The notes beneath the pieces are model-generated. The model was not told where the DNA came from and ran no database searches. It was given only the letters and a program-made list of their open reading frames with translations. This document shows positions 27,108 through 37,234 of a stretch of 64,000 nt of DNA, in pieces. Location: assembly GCF_030285625.1 (NCBI RefSeq), contig NZ_CP127294.1:6046001-6110000 (forward strand), in the 5' to 3' direction. Each line of letters opens with the position of its first letter. Within the stretch, counting starts at the first letter, position 1. The translations under genes were made by a program, and so were the position numbers. Source of the stretch: Amycolatopsis sp. 2-15. GTDB taxonomy: Bacteria; Actinomycetota; Actinomycetes; Mycobacteriales; Pseudonocardiaceae.

Positions 27108-27211
27108 CGTGTCCGCCGCCATAGTCATGCCCAGCAGCGCGCCGGGAGCACCGTCCCGGCTCGCTCACCGAACCAGTTGGGGTCCACCCAGTCCGAGGAG
27201 ACCGAAGCACC

Positions 27212-28975
27212 GTGGCACCATCGGCCGGGCATCTCCGCCCGGGACGCTATCTCGCCTTCTTTGCCCTGATCGTGGTCGTGCTCTACGCCCTGGTGTTCTT
27301 CACCGGCGGCGGCAAGCCCACGCCGAAGCTCGGCATCGACCTGCAGGGCGGCACCCGGGTCACGCTCACCGCGCGGACGCCCGACGGCGGCCAGCCCACG
27401 CGAGACTCGCTGAACCAGGCGCGCCAGATCATCGAAACCCGCGTGAACGGCATCGGTGTCGCCGGCACGGAGGTCGTGCTCGACGGAAACAACGTTGTCA
27501 TCACGGTCCCGGGCGCGCAGGGTGACCAGGCGAAGTCCCTCGGCCAGACCGCGAAGCTCGGCTTCCGCAAGGTGATCACCTCGCAGCCGAACGCCCCGGT
27601 CGCCCCGCCCGCCTCGGGCAACCCGGCCGCCCCGCCGGCTTCGGGCACCCCCTCCACACCGCCGTCTTCCGGTGCGCCCTCGGCTCCGCCGTCCGCCACG
27701 GGCGCGCCGTCGGGCACGCCGAACGGCGGCGGTGGCGCGGCCGGTGCGCCGGCCCAGCAGCCGCCGAGCACCACGCCGTCGGCCCCGCCGGCCTCCAACA
27801 CGCCGCCGGCCGGCGGCCAGGCGCAGACGCCGATCCAGCAGGCGCAGGCGATCCGGCAGAACCCGGACCTGGCCTCGGACGACCAGGCGAAGGCGCAGGC
27901 CGCGCAGCAGGCCGCCCTGGCGTCGCTCACCTGCGCGCCGAATGTCGCCGACCCGCTCGAGGGCAACGACCTTTCGGACAAGCCGCTGGTCGCCTGTGGC
28001 GACAAGGACGCGACGAAGTACGTGCTCGGCCCGCAGTTCCTGCCCGGCACCGAGATCTCCTCGGCTACCTCGGGCTACGACCAGCAGCGTGGCCAATGGG
28101 TTGTCGACCTGACGTTCAACGGCTCCGGCAGCAAGACCTGGGGTGACTTCACCGCGGCCAACGTCAACCAGCAGGCCGCGTTCGTGCTGGACACGCAGGT
28201 CGTGTCCGCGCCGACCATCCAGGGCGCCATCCTCGGCGGCAACACGCAGATCACCGGCCAGTTCACGCAGGCCGACGCGAAGAACCTCGCCGACGTCCTG
28301 AAGTACGGCTCGCTGCCGCTGTCGTTCGACTCGTCCGACGCCACCACCGTGTCGGCGACGCTCGGTTCCGCCTCGCTGCAGGCGGGCCTGCTGGCCGGCG
28401 CGATCGGCCTGATCGTGGTCTTCATCTACTGCCTGATCTACTACCGCCTGCTCGGCATCCTCACGATCCTGTCGCTGGCGCTGTCCGGCCTGCTGATCTA
28501 CGCGGTGCTGGTGCTGCTCGGCCGGTGGATCGGGTACACGCTCGACCTCGCCGGCATCGCCGGCCTGATCATCGCCATCGGTATCACGGCCGACTCGTTC
28601 GTCATCTACTTCGAACGGCTCAAGGACGAGATCCGGGAAGGGCGCACGTTCCGCTCCGCGGTGCCGCGCGGCTGGGCCCGTGCCCGGCGCACGATCCTGG
28701 CATCCGACGCGGTCAGCTTCCTGGCCGCGGCGATCCTGTACGTGATCGCGGTCGGCGACGTGCAGGGCTTCGCGTTCACCCTCGGCATGTCGACGGTGCT
28801 CGACCTCGTGGTGGTCTACCTCGTCACGCACCCGCTGGTGGCGATGGTGTCCACGTCGAAGTCGGCGTTCCTGTCCAACCCCCGCAACCTCGGCCTCGGT
28901 GCCGTCCAGCGCCTGGCCTCGGAGCGCAAGTCCGCCCGCCCCGCCGTCGGCCGCACGAACGTGAAGGAGGCCTGA
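27212..28975 (+). CDS. secD: Protein translocase subunit SecD
   Basis: A 587-residue proton-driven subunit that helps release exported proteins on the outer face of the membrane. One N-terminal membrane helix (FFALIVVVLYALVFF), the GIDLQGGTRVTLTA motif, then the large extracytoplasmic P1 region, and five C-terminal helices with LRAG-like LQAGLLAGAIGLIVV, IAGLIIAIGITADSFVIYFE and RLKDEIREGRTF. Roughly residues 127-215 of P1 are a Pro/Ala/Ser/Thr-rich insert (PPASGTPSTPPSSGAP and similar), typical of actinobacterial SecD. GTG start; secF follows after one base. Confidence 0.97.
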   Translation: MAPSAGHLRPGRYLAFFALIVVVLYALVFFTGGGKPTPKLGIDLQGGTRVTLTARTPDGGQPTRDSLNQARQIIETRVNGIGVAGTEVVLDGNNVVITVPGAQGDQAKSLGQTAKLGFRKVITSQPNAPVAPPASGNPAAPPASGTPSTPPSSGAPSAPPSATGAPSGTPNGGGGAAGAPAQQPPSTTPSAPPASNTPPAGGQAQTPIQQAQAIRQNPDLASDDQAKAQAAQQAALASLTCAPNVADPLEGNDLSDKPLVACGDKDATKYVLGPQFLPGTEISSATSGYDQQRGQWVVDLTFNGSGSKTWGDFTAANVNQQAAFVLDTQVVSAPTIQGAILGGNTQITGQFTQADAKNLADVLKYGSLPLSFDSSDATTVSATLGSASLQAGLLAGAIGLIVVFIYCLIYYRLLGILTILSLALSGLLIYAVLVLLGRWIGYTLDLAGIAGLIIAIGITADSFVIYFERLKDEIREGRTFRSAVPRGWARARRTILASDAVSFLAAAILYVIAVGDVQGFAFTLGMSTVLDLVVVYLVTHPLVAMVSTSKSAFLSNPRNLGLGAVQRLASERKSARPAVGRTNVKEA

Positions 28976-28976
28976 C

Positions 28977-30230
28977 GTGGGCGTCGAAGACCTGGGCACG
29001 GACGCCGAGGCGGGCGCCGGAAAGGCCACCCCGTCCGGCAAGAAGGAAAGCGTCTTCCACCGGCTCTACGTCGGCACGGGCGCGTTCGACATCGTCGGCG
29101 CGCGCAAGCGCTGGTACATCTTCTTCGCAGCGCTGGTGCTCATCTGCATCGGCTCGATGTTCATCCGCAGCTTCAACTTCGGCATCGAGTTCGAGGGCGG
29201 CACGCAGATCCAGCTGCCCGCCCGCGGTGCGCACGGCGAGATCACCACTTCGCAGGTGACCGAGTCGTTCACCAAGGCGCTGGGCAAGCAGCCGTCGGAG
29301 ACCCAGAGCGTCGGCACCGGCAACGCGAAGACGATCCAGATCCGCTCCGAAGCACTGCCGGTCGACCAGGTCACGAAGGTGAAGCAGCAGCTTTTCACCG
29401 ACCTGGCGCCGGAGGGCACCAACGGCCAGCCGAGCGCGCAGGCCATCAGCGACAGTGCGGTGAGCGCGTCGTGGGGCGGGGAGATCTCGAGGCAGGCGCT
29501 GATCGCGCTCGCGGTCTTCCTCGTCGCCGTGGTGATCTTCCTGGCGATCTACTTCGATACGCGGATGGCCGCGGCGGCGCTGATCTCGCTGATCCACGAC
29601 ATCGTGGTCACGGCGGGCGTCTACTCGCTGGTCGGCTTCGAGGTCACGCCGGCGACGGTGATCGGCCTGCTGACGATCCTCGGGTTCTCGCTGTACGACA
29701 CGGTGGTGGTGTTCGACAAGGTCCGCGAGAACACGCGCGGCCTGCTCGGCCTCACCCGCCGCACGTACGCCGAGGCGGCCAACCTGGCGCTGAACCAGAC
29801 GCTGATGCGGTCTTTCAACACCGCGTTCATCGCTCTGCTGCCGATCCTGGGCTTGCTCGTCGTCGGCTACATCCTGCTCGGCTCGGGCACGCTGCAGGAC
29901 CTGGCGCTCGTGCAGCTCACGGGCACCCTGGTCGGCGTGCTGTCGTCGGTCGCGCTCGCGACGCCGCTGCTGGTGGACTTCAAGATGCGTGAGCCGAAGT
30001 ACCAGCAGCAGGCGCAGCGCGTCGCGGCCCGCCGGGCCAAGGCCGCCGCTCGCGAGGCCGAGGGCGAGGACTTCGACGCGACGGACGACGCCGCCCTGGC
30101 CGCCGAGCTCCGCAAGGAGAAGGCGATGGCCGCGGCGGCCGGCGTCCCGGCCCGCACCCCGAAGGCGCGCCCGCAGAACAAGCCGCGCCGCGCCGGTGGC
30201 GGCGTGTCGTCGGCGAAGCGGAAGCGCTGA
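28977..30230 (+). CDS. secF: Protein translocase subunit SecF
   Basis: A 417-residue partner of SecD with six membrane helices. The diagnostic blocks are FNFGIEFEGGTQIQLPA, SALISLIHDIVVTAGVYSL-like AALISLIHDIVVTAGVYSL, and GFSLYDTVVVFDKVRENTR. A long basic C-terminal tail (about residues 345-417, Lys/Arg/Ala-rich) lies in the cytosol. It begins one base after secD and ends 5 bp before apt. Confidence 0.97.
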   Translation: MGVEDLGTDAEAGAGKATPSGKKESVFHRLYVGTGAFDIVGARKRWYIFFAALVLICIGSMFIRSFNFGIEFEGGTQIQLPARGAHGEITTSQVTESFTKALGKQPSETQSVGTGNAKTIQIRSEALPVDQVTKVKQQLFTDLAPEGTNGQPSAQAISDSAVSASWGGEISRQALIALAVFLVAVVIFLAIYFDTRMAAAALISLIHDIVVTAGVYSLVGFEVTPATVIGLLTILGFSLYDTVVVFDKVRENTRGLLGLTRRTYAEAANLALNQTLMRSFNTAFIALLPILGLLVVGYILLGSGTLQDLALVQLTGTLVGVLSSVALATPLLVDFKMREPKYQQQAQRVAARRAKAAAREAEGEDFDATDDAALAAELRKEKAMAAAAGVPARTPKARPQNKPRRAGGGVSSAKRKR

Positions 30231-30235
30231 GCCGG

Positions 30236-30754
30236 ATGGAGCTGGAGAAGGCCCTCGGCCTGATCGCCGAGGTGCCGGACTTTCCCGAGCCCGGCGTGCT
30301 GTTCCGCGACCTGAGCCCGCTCTTCGCGGACGGCCCCGGGTTCGCCACGGTCGTCGACGCACTGGCCGGCACGCTCAGCCCCGGGGTTGAGCTGCTGGCC
30401 GGCGTCGAGGCCCGCGGGTTCCTCCTCGCCGCGGCCGTCGGGTACGCCCGCGGCCTCGGCGTGGTGCTCATTCGCAAGCCCGGCAAGCTTCCGTCGGTGG
30501 CGGGCCGGGTCGACTACGCGCTCGAGTACGGCACGGCGGGCGTGGAGCTGCCGGCGGGCGTCGTGCACCCCGGCCAGCGTGTCGGCGTGATCGACGACGT
30601 CCTCGCCACCGGTGGCACGGTCGCCGCGACGGCCAAGCTGCTCGAAGGCGCCGGCGCCGTGGTCGACGGCGTGTCGGTGGTGCTGGAGCTCGCGGCGCTG
30701 GGCGGTCGTGGTGTGCTGGCGGGCCGCCGGATCGAGGCGCTGCAGGTCGTCTGA
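30236..30754 (+). CDS. apt: Adenine phosphoribosyltransferase
   Basis: Converts adenine and PRPP to AMP. 172 residues with PDFPEPGVLFRDLSPLFAD, VEARGFLLAAAVGY, the IRKPGKLP loop and the PRPP-binding motif VGVIDDVLATGGTVAATA. It begins 5 bp after secF, so it is in the sec operon, as in mycobacteria, where rel also follows. Confidence 0.97.
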   Translation: MELEKALGLIAEVPDFPEPGVLFRDLSPLFADGPGFATVVDALAGTLSPGVELLAGVEARGFLLAAAVGYARGLGVVLIRKPGKLPSVAGRVDYALEYGTAGVELPAGVVHPGQRVGVIDDVLATGGTVAATAKLLEGAGAVVDGVSVVLELAALGGRGVLAGRRIEALQVV

Positions 30755-30932
30755 CCCCGCGTCACCAGCGCGAACGGCCGGGAAGCCGGGGCGCCGGCGC
30801 GGCGTTGAAAAGAGTGTGGCTCCGCCGGTGCTCGGCGGCGCGCCGTCTGCCGATCGGGCGTAGGCGGCGAGGCCACGCGGCCGAACGGCTACCCTGAGGG
30901 TTCGAAGGCCGCACGAGCAGCAGGAGGTGCGG

Positions 30933-33296
30933 GTGAGCCAAGAGCTCGACGCCGCGGTGCCCGCCAAGCCGGTGCCCGCGAAGGATGGCTCCGGTGCGCG
31001 CGGTGCGCAGTCGGTGCCGCCGCCGAAGGCGAACGGGGCCGCGCCCAATCCGTCGGCGACCCGCCGGGTGCGAGCCCGTCTGGCCCGCCGCATCACGGCC
31101 CAGCGCGCCGCGCCCGTGAAGCAGGTGCTCGAGCCGCTCGCCGTGATCCACCGCGAGCTGCACCCCAACGCGGACCTCGCGCTGCTGCAGCGCGCCTACG
31201 ACGTCGCCGAGGAGCTGCACCGCGACCAGCGGCGCAAGTCCGGCGACCCGTACATCACGCACCCGCTCGCCGTGGCCACGATCCTGGCCGAGCTGGGCAT
31301 GGACACCACCACGCTCGTCGCGGCGCTGCTGCACGACACCGTGGAGGACACGGGCTTCTCACTCGACCAGCTGAAGGCCGACTTCGGCGACAAGGTCGGT
31401 GAGCTCGTCGACGGCGTCACCAAGCTGGACAAGGTCAAGCTCGGCATGTCGGCCGAGGCCGAGACGATCCGCAAGATGGTCATCGCCATGGCGAAGGACC
31501 CGCGGGTGCTGGTCATCAAGCTGGCCGACCGGCTGCACAACATGCGCACCATGCGCTTCCTCCCGCCCGAGAAGCAGGCCCGCAAGGCCCGCGAGACCCT
31601 GGAGGTGCTCGCCCCGCTGGCCCACCGCCTGGGCATGGCGACGGTGAAGTGGGAGCTCGAAGACCTCGCGTTCGCGATCCTGCAGCCGAAGAAGTACGAC
31701 GAGATCGTGCGCCTGGTCGCCGACCGCGCGCCTTCGCGCGATACCTACCTGCGCAAGGTGATCGCCGACCTCACGAGCAACCTCGTGTCGTCGCGGATCA
31801 CCGCGAAGGTCGAGGGCCGGCCGAAGCACTACTACTCGATCCACCAGAAGATGATCGTGCGCGGGCGCGACCTCGACGACATCCACGACCTGGTGGGCGT
31901 ACGGATCCTCGTGGAGGACGTGCGCGACTGCTACGCCGCCATGGGTGTCGTCCACGCGCTGTGGCAGCCCGTGCCCGGCCGGTTCAAGGACTACATCGCC
32001 CAGCCGCGCTTCGGCGTGTACCAGTCGCTGCACACCACCGTGATCGGGCCGGACGGCAAGCCGCTCGAGGTGCAGATCCGCACTTACGAGATGCACCGCA
32101 CCGCCGAGTACGGCATCGCCGCGCACTGGCGCTACAAGGAAACCAAGGGCACCCACAGCGGCAACTCGGTGGACGTCGACGAGATCGCGTGGATGCGCCA
32201 GCTGCTCGACTGGCAGCGCGAGGCCGCCGATCCGGGTGACTTCCTCGAATCGCTGCGCTACGAGCTGGCCGCGCGCGAGATCTTCGTGTTCACGCCGAAG
32301 GGCGACGTGATCACGCTGCCGGCGGATTCGACGCCGGTCGACTTCGCCTACGCCGTGCACACCGAGGTGGGTCACCGCTGCATCGGCGCCCGCGTGAACG
32401 GGCGTCTCGTGGCTCTCGAGCGCAAGCTGGAGAACGGCGAGAACGTCGAGATCTTCACCTCGAAGGCGGAGAACGCGGGCCCGAGCCGCGACTGGCTGCA
32501 GTTCGCCGGGTCGCCGAAGGCGCGCGCGAAGATCCGCCAGTGGTTCGCGAAGGAGCGCCGCGACGAGGCGATCGACGCGGGCAAGGAGGCGATCACCAAG
32601 GAGATCCGCAAGGTCGGGCTGCCCATCCAGCGGCTCGTCTCGGCGGAGTCCATGGGCTCGGTCGCCAAGGAGCTGCGCCACGGCGACATCTCCTCGCTGT
32701 ACGCGGCCGTGGGGGAGGGCCACACCAGCGCGAAGCACGTGGTGCAGCGGCTGGTCGCGCTCATCGGCGGCGTCGACGAGGCGGAGGAGGAGCTCGCTGA
32801 GCGGGCCACGCCGTCCACCGTCACGCGGCGGCGCGGGTCCAACGACGTCGGCGTGATCGTGAAGGGCGCCAGCGACGTGTGGGCCAAGCTCGCCCGTTGC
32901 TGCACCCCGGTGCCGGGTGACGAGATCCTCGGGTTCGTCACGCGCGGCGGCGGCGTGAGCGTGCACCGCACGGACTGCACCAACGCCGATGACCTGCGCA
33001 CGCAGCCCGAGCGGCTGGTCGAGGTGGAGTGGGCGCCGTCGTCCTCTTCGGTGTTCCTGGTGGCCATCCAGGTCGAGGCGCTCGACCGGCACCGGCTGCT
33101 GTCCGACGTCACCAAGGTCCTGGCCGACGAGAAGGTCAACATCCTCTCGGCGTCGGTCACGACCTCGCGCGACCGCGTGGCCGTGAGCCGGTTCTCGTTC
33201 GAGATGGGCGACCCGAAGCACCTCGGTCACGTGCTGAAGGTGGTGCGGGGCGTCGAGGGTGTGTACGACGTCTACCGGGTCACGTCGGCTTCCTGA
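30933..33296 (+). CDS. relA: Bifunctional (p)ppGpp synthase/hydrolase Rel
   Basis: The stringent-response enzyme, 787 residues, as in Rel of mycobacteria. The hydrolase HD domain has [13 protein letters not shown] and HDTVEDTGF (about 134-142). The synthetase domain has [32 protein letters not shown] and [18 protein letters not shown] follows ([20 protein letters not shown]), then a zinc-finger-like region with [20 protein letters not shown], and a C-terminal ACT domain. Both active sites look intact. The GTG at 30933 was chosen because AGGAGG lies five bases upstream; a GTG at 30927 overlaps that site. Its end overlaps the convergent hydrolase by 25 bp. Confidence 0.97.
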   Translation: MSQELDAAVPAKPVPAKDGSGARGAQSVPPPKANGAAPNPSATRRVRARLARRITAQRAAPVKQVLEPLAVIHRELHPNADLALLQRAYDVAEELHRDQRRKSGDPYITHPLAVATILAELGMDTTTLVAALLHDTVEDTGFSLDQLKADFGDKVGELVDGVTKLDKVKLGMSAEAETIRKMVIAMAKDPRVLVIKLADRLHNMRTMRFLPPEKQARKARETLEVLAPLAHRLGMATVKWELEDLAFAILQPKKYDEIVRLVADRAPSRDTYLRKVIADLTSNLVSSRITAKVEGRPKHYYSIHQKMIVRGRDLDDIHDLVGVRILVEDVRDCYAAMGVVHALWQPVPGRFKDYIAQPRFGVYQSLHTTVIGPDGKPLEVQIRTYEMHRTAEYGIAAHWRYKETKGTHSGNSVDVDEIAWMRQLLDWQREAADPGDFLESLRYELAAREIFVFTPKGDVITLPADSTPVDFAYAVHTEVGHRCIGARVNGRLVALERKLENGENVEIFTSKAENAGPSRDWLQFAGSPKARAKIRQWFAKERRDEAIDAGKEAITKEIRKVGLPIQRLVSAESMGSVAKELRHGDISSLYAAVGEGHTSAKHVVQRLVALIGGVDEAEEELAERATPSTVTRRRGSNDVGVIVKGASDVWAKLARCCTPVPGDEILGFVTRGGGVSVHRTDCTNADDLRTQPERLVEVEWAPSSSSVFLVAIQVEALDRHRLLSDVTKVLADEKVNILSASVTTSRDRVAVSRFSFEMGDPKHLGHVLKVVRGVEGVYDVYRVTSAS

Positions 33297-34135
33297 TCCG
33301 CGAGCCACGAGCGGAGCGCCTCGGTCACTTCGGCGGGGCGCTCCATCGGGGGCAGGTGCCCCGTGTCGGGCAGGTCGAGCCGGGTCGCACCGGGGATTTC
33401 GTGCTCGAACCTGTCAGCCAGCTTCAGCAGGCCTGAGCCGTCTTCGAGGCCGATGATCACCAGGGTGGGTGCGGTGATCTCGGCGAGGCGGTGGCGGGTG
33501 TCGGGGACGTCCTCCGTCCACTTCGGATCAGTCCACGCCCGGCGGTACACGTTCTCGCACATTTCGAGGGCGCGGGCGTAGAAGTCCTGGTCGACCTCGT
33601 CGGGTGTCCGATGTGGACCGACGACGAGGTAACGGACGTTGGCGTCGGCGATCGCCCGGACGTCCGCCTCGTCGACGCGTTCGGCGGTGTGGTCGAGGTA
33701 GCGCTCGAGCTTTTCGAGCGGCACCGCGGCGAGCATGGCTTCGCGGCTGTCCGACGCCATCGGCTCGGGCCACTCGTGCCCGGACAGCCCGGCGCCGACG
33801 AGCGCGACCCGGGTGACGCGCTCGGGCGCGGTCAGCGCGGCGTCGAGTGCGTAGGCGCCGCCCATCGACGAGCCGGCGAGCGCGGCCCGGTCGACGCCGA
33901 GCGCGGACATGAGCGCGAGCAGGTCGCGGTGGTGGGAGACGGTGCCCTCGGCCGCGTGCGAGTCGCCGTGGCCGCGGCGGTCGTAGCGGATCACGCGGTG
34001 GTGTTGCGCCAGCGCCGCGAACTGGTGGTCCCACATGCGCCGGTCGGCGAGCCCGGCGTGCAGGAGCACCACGGCTGAGCCTTCGCCGGCCTCGTCGTAG
34101 CCGAAGCGCACGCCGTCGACCTCGATCATCCCCAT
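33272..34135 (-). CDS. Alpha/beta hydrolase
   Basis: About 287 residues. Early strands [20 protein letters not shown] and [15 protein letters not shown] provide the oxyanion region, the nucleophile elbow is [15 protein letters not shown] with Ser as nucleophile, and the His is in [13 protein letters not shown]. The catalytic acid is probably the Asp of [13 protein letters not shown]. Substrate unknown. Starts at 34144 (GTG), 34135 or 34129 (ATG) are all possible. It overlaps the rel 3' end on the opposite strand by 25 bp. Confidence 0.9.
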   Translation of the reverse strand: MGMIEVDGVRFGYDEAGEGSAVVLLHAGLADRRMWDHQFAALAQHHRVIRYDRRGHGDSHAAEGTVSHHRDLLALMSALGVDRAALAGSSMGGAYALDAALTAPERVTRVALVGAGLSGHEWPEPMASDSREAMLAAVPLEKLERYLDHTAERVDEADVRAIADANVRYLVVGPHRTPDEVDQDFYARALEMCENVYRRAWTDPKWTEDVPDTRHRLAEITAPTLVIIGLEDGSGLLKLADRFEHEIPGATRLDLPDTGHLPPMERPAEVTEALRSWLADQEADVTR

Positions 34136-34208
34136 GGGAGCCACGCTAACGCGGGGAGCTGGTCACAGACGCGGGTTTCGCTCAGGGCGATCCCGTTAAG
34201 GTGCTGGC

Positions 34209-34988
34209 ATGACCGACGGATTCGAGTTCACGCGCGACGGCGAAGTCGCGCGGTTGACGTTCGCCCGGCCGGAGAAGATGAACGCCATCACCTACGGGAT
34301 GTGGTCGGCGATTCCGGACGTCGTGGCCGAGGTCGAGGCCGACCCGGCGCTCAAGGTCCTCGTGCTCACGGGCGCGGGCAAGCACTTCTCGGCCGGCGCC
34401 GACATCAGCGAGTTCCGCGACCTGCGCTCCACCGCCGACGGTGCGGCCACCTACGACAAAGCCGTCGACGGCGCCGTGGCCGCCCTGACCTCGATGCGCA
34501 AACCGTCCGTCGCCATGATCCAGGGCAACTGCATCGGCGGCGGCTGCCAGCTTTCAGTAGCGTGCGACTTCCGCTTCGCCTCGGAAGACGCGCGCTTCGG
34601 CATCACGCCCGCCAAGCTCGGCATCGTCTTCCACTTCGACTCGACCCGCCTGCTGGTCTCCCTCGTCGGCCCCGCGAACGCCAAGTACCTCCTGCTGTCC
34701 GGCGAGCTCATCGACGCCGTCCGCGCGCGCGAGATCGGCCTCGTCAACGACCTCCACGCCGCCGAAGGCCTCACCGCGGCCACCGCGGCCTTCGTGGACA
34801 CCCTGTGCTCTCGCTCGCAGGCCTCGATCCGCGGCATGAACCGCATCATCGAGAAGATCGTTGCAGGACAGCGGACGCCAGACGACGAAGTGGATGCCAT
34901 CCGCCTCACCGCGCTGCACGGCGAGGACTACGCGGAGGGCGTCGACGCGTTCCTGAACCGCCGACCGCCGAAGTTCACGCACCGCTGA
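34209..34988 (+). CDS. Enoyl-CoA hydratase/isomerase family protein
   Basis: A 259-residue crotonase-fold protein: RPEKMNAITYGMW, the first oxyanion segment GAGKHFSAGADISEF and the second GNCIGGGCQLSVACDFRFAS, then FGITPAKLGIVFHFDSTRLL where the catalytic Glu-bearing loops lie. One typical catalytic Glu position appears changed in this loop, so the reaction (hydration, isomerisation or hydrolysis of an acyl-CoA) is not certain. Divergent from the hydrolase gene with ~70 bp between starts. Confidence 0.92.
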   Translation: MTDGFEFTRDGEVARLTFARPEKMNAITYGMWSAIPDVVAEVEADPALKVLVLTGAGKHFSAGADISEFRDLRSTADGAATYDKAVDGAVAALTSMRKPSVAMIQGNCIGGGCQLSVACDFRFASEDARFGITPAKLGIVFHFDSTRLLVSLVGPANAKYLLLSGELIDAVRAREIGLVNDLHAAEGLTAATAAFVDTLCSRSQASIRGMNRIIEKIVAGQRTPDDEVDAIRLTALHGEDYAEGVDAFLNRRPPKFTHR

Positions 34989-34997
34989 GGGCGCGGC

Positions 34998-35619
34998 TCA
35001 GATCTCGTCCCAGGGCGCGCTTTCGTACGCCTCGGTGAGCAGCCGCGCGGCCACCGGATCGTTGCGCAGCACCACATCATCGACGGACGCGACGGGCCGG
35101 CCGAGGTCACCTTCGCGCGATCAAGGCGGCGGCCTGTCGTTCCTTTGGCAGCAGGCAGGTGATGCCTGGAATAACCGCTGCTTTGGGGCCACACCACTAT
35201 GTCGTCTTCGAGGAACCCGAGGTTCTGGACGAACGCTTCCCTGAGGTGTCCACTGTGGTCGATACCGACCTCAACCGGATCGGGTCGGCGACGTGTTCGT
35301 GCGGGGGGCCGGTGCGCACGAGGATTTCGGGCTCCATGACGGTAGCTTCTTCACTGGAGCGGGAAGAGACGAGCACGCGCACGGACAGTGCGCCCTGTCC
35401 GGCCACGAGCTTGCGGACGTAGCCACGGACTCAATCGAGGTCGAGTTCGCTGCCGAACAGCAGCCGGGTGCTCGAGGCCAGCCGCGTGAGGTGCAGGTCG
35501 AGGCCGCGGACCCGGCCGTCGCGGACCTGCATCGCGGTGAAGTGGCTGTAGCCGCCCAGAACGCGAGCGAGCTGAACGGCGCCGGGTTCGGCGCCGTTCA
35601 GCTCGCTCGGGAAAGACAC
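34998..35619 (-). pseudogene. Class IV aminotransferase-like gene, broken by frameshifts
   Basis: Reading leftwards from a GTG at 35619, three frames join into one PLP-dependent class IV aminotransferase-like protein. Frame one gives the N-terminus (ELNGAEPGAVQLARVLGGYS, then HFTAMQVRDGRVRGLDLHLT) and stops at 35431. A second frame carries ALSVRVLVSSRSSEEATV and EPEILVRTGPP. The C-terminus is in further frames (GFLEDDIVVWP, AVIPGITCLLPKERQA, and VLRNDPVAARLLTEAYESAP before the stop). Shifts lie near 35430, 35270 and 35200, and the central part with the catalytic Lys region is missing or scrambled. It directly follows the cyclophilin gene on the same strand. The N-terminal coding part includes a perfect 20-bp inverted repeat. 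Confidence 0.72.
35564..35609. terminator. Perfect 20-bp inverted repeat after the cyclophilin gene
   Basis: Arms CGAGCGAGCTGAACGGCGCC (35564-35583) and its exact complement (35590-35609), loop 6 nt, 11 bp past the cyclophilin stop. It lies inside the first codons of the aminotransferase pseudogene. It may now serve as the cyclophilin terminator; no T run follows. Confidence 0.55.
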
Positions 35620-36507
35620 TCAGGCCGCGACGTTCACGGCCGTGAACTTGACCTGCTTCTTCGGCTCACCGGTCGCGCCGTCCTGGCCGACGGTGCCGAT
35701 GCCCGTCTTGGCGATCGCGTCGAGGACCTTGAGGCCGTCGTCGGAGATGCTGCCGAAGATGGTGTAGTTCGGGGGTAGCTCGGCGGTGCCGTAGACCATG
35801 AAGAACTGGCTGCCGCCCGAGTTCGGCCGGCCCGTGTTGGCCATGGCGAGGATGCCGCGGCCGTACTTCTCGCCGTCGATGAACTCGTCCGGGATGGTGA
35901 AGCCGGGGCCGCCGGTGCCGTCGGTCGTCACGTCGCCCTTGGCGTTCGGGTCGCCGCACTGCAGCATCTGCAGGTCGGTGACGCCGAGGCGGTGGCAGAT
36001 CGTGTCGGTGTAGAAGCCCTGCTTCGCCAGGCTCACGAAGGCTTCGACGGTGCACGGTGCGAGCGCGCGGTCGAGCGTGATCGGGATGTCGCCGACGGTG
36101 GTCTTCATCGTGATGTCGACCTTGCCCTGCGAGGACACGCTCTTGCCGTCCGGCGCGGTGGTCTTCTTCGGCGGCGGCGCGCTCTGCGTGTCGGCCGGGT
36201 ACGCGCACGTGGTCGGGTTCGGCAGGGCCTTCGGCCGCGTCGGCAGCGCGGTGCGCTGCGTCGGGATCTGGCCGACAGTCGGCACCGGCGGGGCCGAGCT
36301 CGACGGCGGCGGGGTGGCGGCCGCGGTGGTGTCGTCGCCACCGCCGCTGTTCACGACCCACACGACTACCCCGGCCACGATGAGGACAACACCGCCGACC
36401 ACTCCAGCGCCCACGATCTTGCGTCGCTTGGCCCGGTCCCGCCGACGCTCGATCTGCCGCTCGAGTTTCCGCTTAGCGGCTTCACGGCGCTGCTGGTTGG
36501 TCGCCAC
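35620..36507 (-). CDS. Membrane-anchored peptidyl-prolyl cis-trans isomerase (cyclophilin)
   Basis: 295 residues. A highly basic cytosolic N-terminus (RREAAKRKLERQIERRRDRA) leads into one membrane helix (IVGAGVVGGVVLIVAGVVVW), a Pro/Thr/Ser linker, and an extracytoplasmic cyclophilin domain with VGDIPITLDRALAPCTVEAF, FYTDTICHRLGVTDLQMLQ, GRGILAMANTGRPNSGGSQF and FMVYGTAELPPNYTIFG. The usual active-site FHR is present as CHR. It should catalyse prolyl isomerisation of exported proteins. It occupies the Rv2582-type position after rel, but genes have been inserted between them. GTG start. Confidence 0.93.
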   Translation of the reverse strand: MATNQQRREAAKRKLERQIERRRDRAKRRKIVGAGVVGGVVLIVAGVVVWVVNSGGGDDTTAAATPPPSSSAPPVPTVGQIPTQRTALPTRPKALPNPTTCAYPADTQSAPPPKKTTAPDGKSVSSQGKVDITMKTTVGDIPITLDRALAPCTVEAFVSLAKQGFYTDTICHRLGVTDLQMLQCGDPNAKGDVTTDGTGGPGFTIPDEFIDGEKYGRGILAMANTGRPNSGGSQFFMVYGTAELPPNYTIFGSISDDGLKVLDAIAKTGIGTVGQDGATGEPKKQVKFTAVNVAA

Positions 36508-36653
36508 CCGCCCTCCAGTTCAGGCTCGATGTCACACGTCTGAGGTAGCGGCAGTGTATGGGCACAGCCTGTGAGGACTGTGTACAGGGGCCGCTAGTCT
36601 CGATCCGATCGTGATCGGCGCCGCTTCGCCGACGTCGGGACAGGAGGGGTTTG

Positions 36654-37229
36654 GTGCTCGTCGTCGGGTTCGCCGCCGGGCCGCTGCGTGCGAACTGCTA
36701 CCTGCTCGCCCCGGCACCCGGTGGCGAGTGCGTGGTGGTCGACCCCGGGCAGGAGTCCGCGGAGCCGCTCGCGGCCGCGCTGGCCGAGCACGGGCTGACA
36801 CCGGTCGCGCTGCTCGCCACCCACGGTCACCCCGACCACGTCGCCGGCGCGGCCGGCCACGACCTCCCGCTGCACCTGCACCCGGCCGACCGCGAATGGT
36901 TCGCGGGACCGGCGGTGCCACTGGCCGAAGGCCCGCTCGAACTGGCGGGTCTGGCGCTCGATGTCGTGGCCCTGCCCGGCCACACGCCGGGCTCGGTCGC
37001 CTTCGCCGTGAACGCGAGCGAAGGTGGCAGGCTGGTGCTCACGGGGGACACGTTGTTCGCCGGGTCGATCGGGCGCTCCGACGGCTCCGGCGCCGAACTG
37101 GAGAGATCGTTGCGCACGAAGCTGCTGACCCTGCCCGACGACACTGTCGTGCTGCCGGGCCACGGGCCCGCCACGACCATCGGGCGCGAACGCGCGACCA
37201 ACCCCGCGCTCACGGCGGCGGAGGCGTGA
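36654..37229 (+). CDS. Metallo-beta-lactamase-fold hydrolase (glyoxalase II-like)
   Basis: 191 residues with the zinc motif THGHPDHVAG, the second ligand region ALPGHTPGSVAF, LTGDTLFAGSIGRSD and the last His in VVLPGHGPATTIG. Glyoxalase II relatives hydrolyse thioesters such as S-lactoyl conjugates; the thiol in this group would be mycothiol, which is inferred. The GTG at 36654 has AGGAGG six bases upstream; a TTG at 36651 is also in frame. In mycobacteria hisS follows this gene; here it does not. Confidence 0.9.
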   Translation: MLVVGFAAGPLRANCYLLAPAPGGECVVVDPGQESAEPLAAALAEHGLTPVALLATHGHPDHVAGAAGHDLPLHLHPADREWFAGPAVPLAEGPLELAGLALDVVALPGHTPGSVAFAVNASEGGRLVLTGDTLFAGSIGRSDGSGAELERSLRTKLLTLPDDTVVLPGHGPATTIGRERATNPALTAAEA

Positions 37230-37234
37230 CGGGC

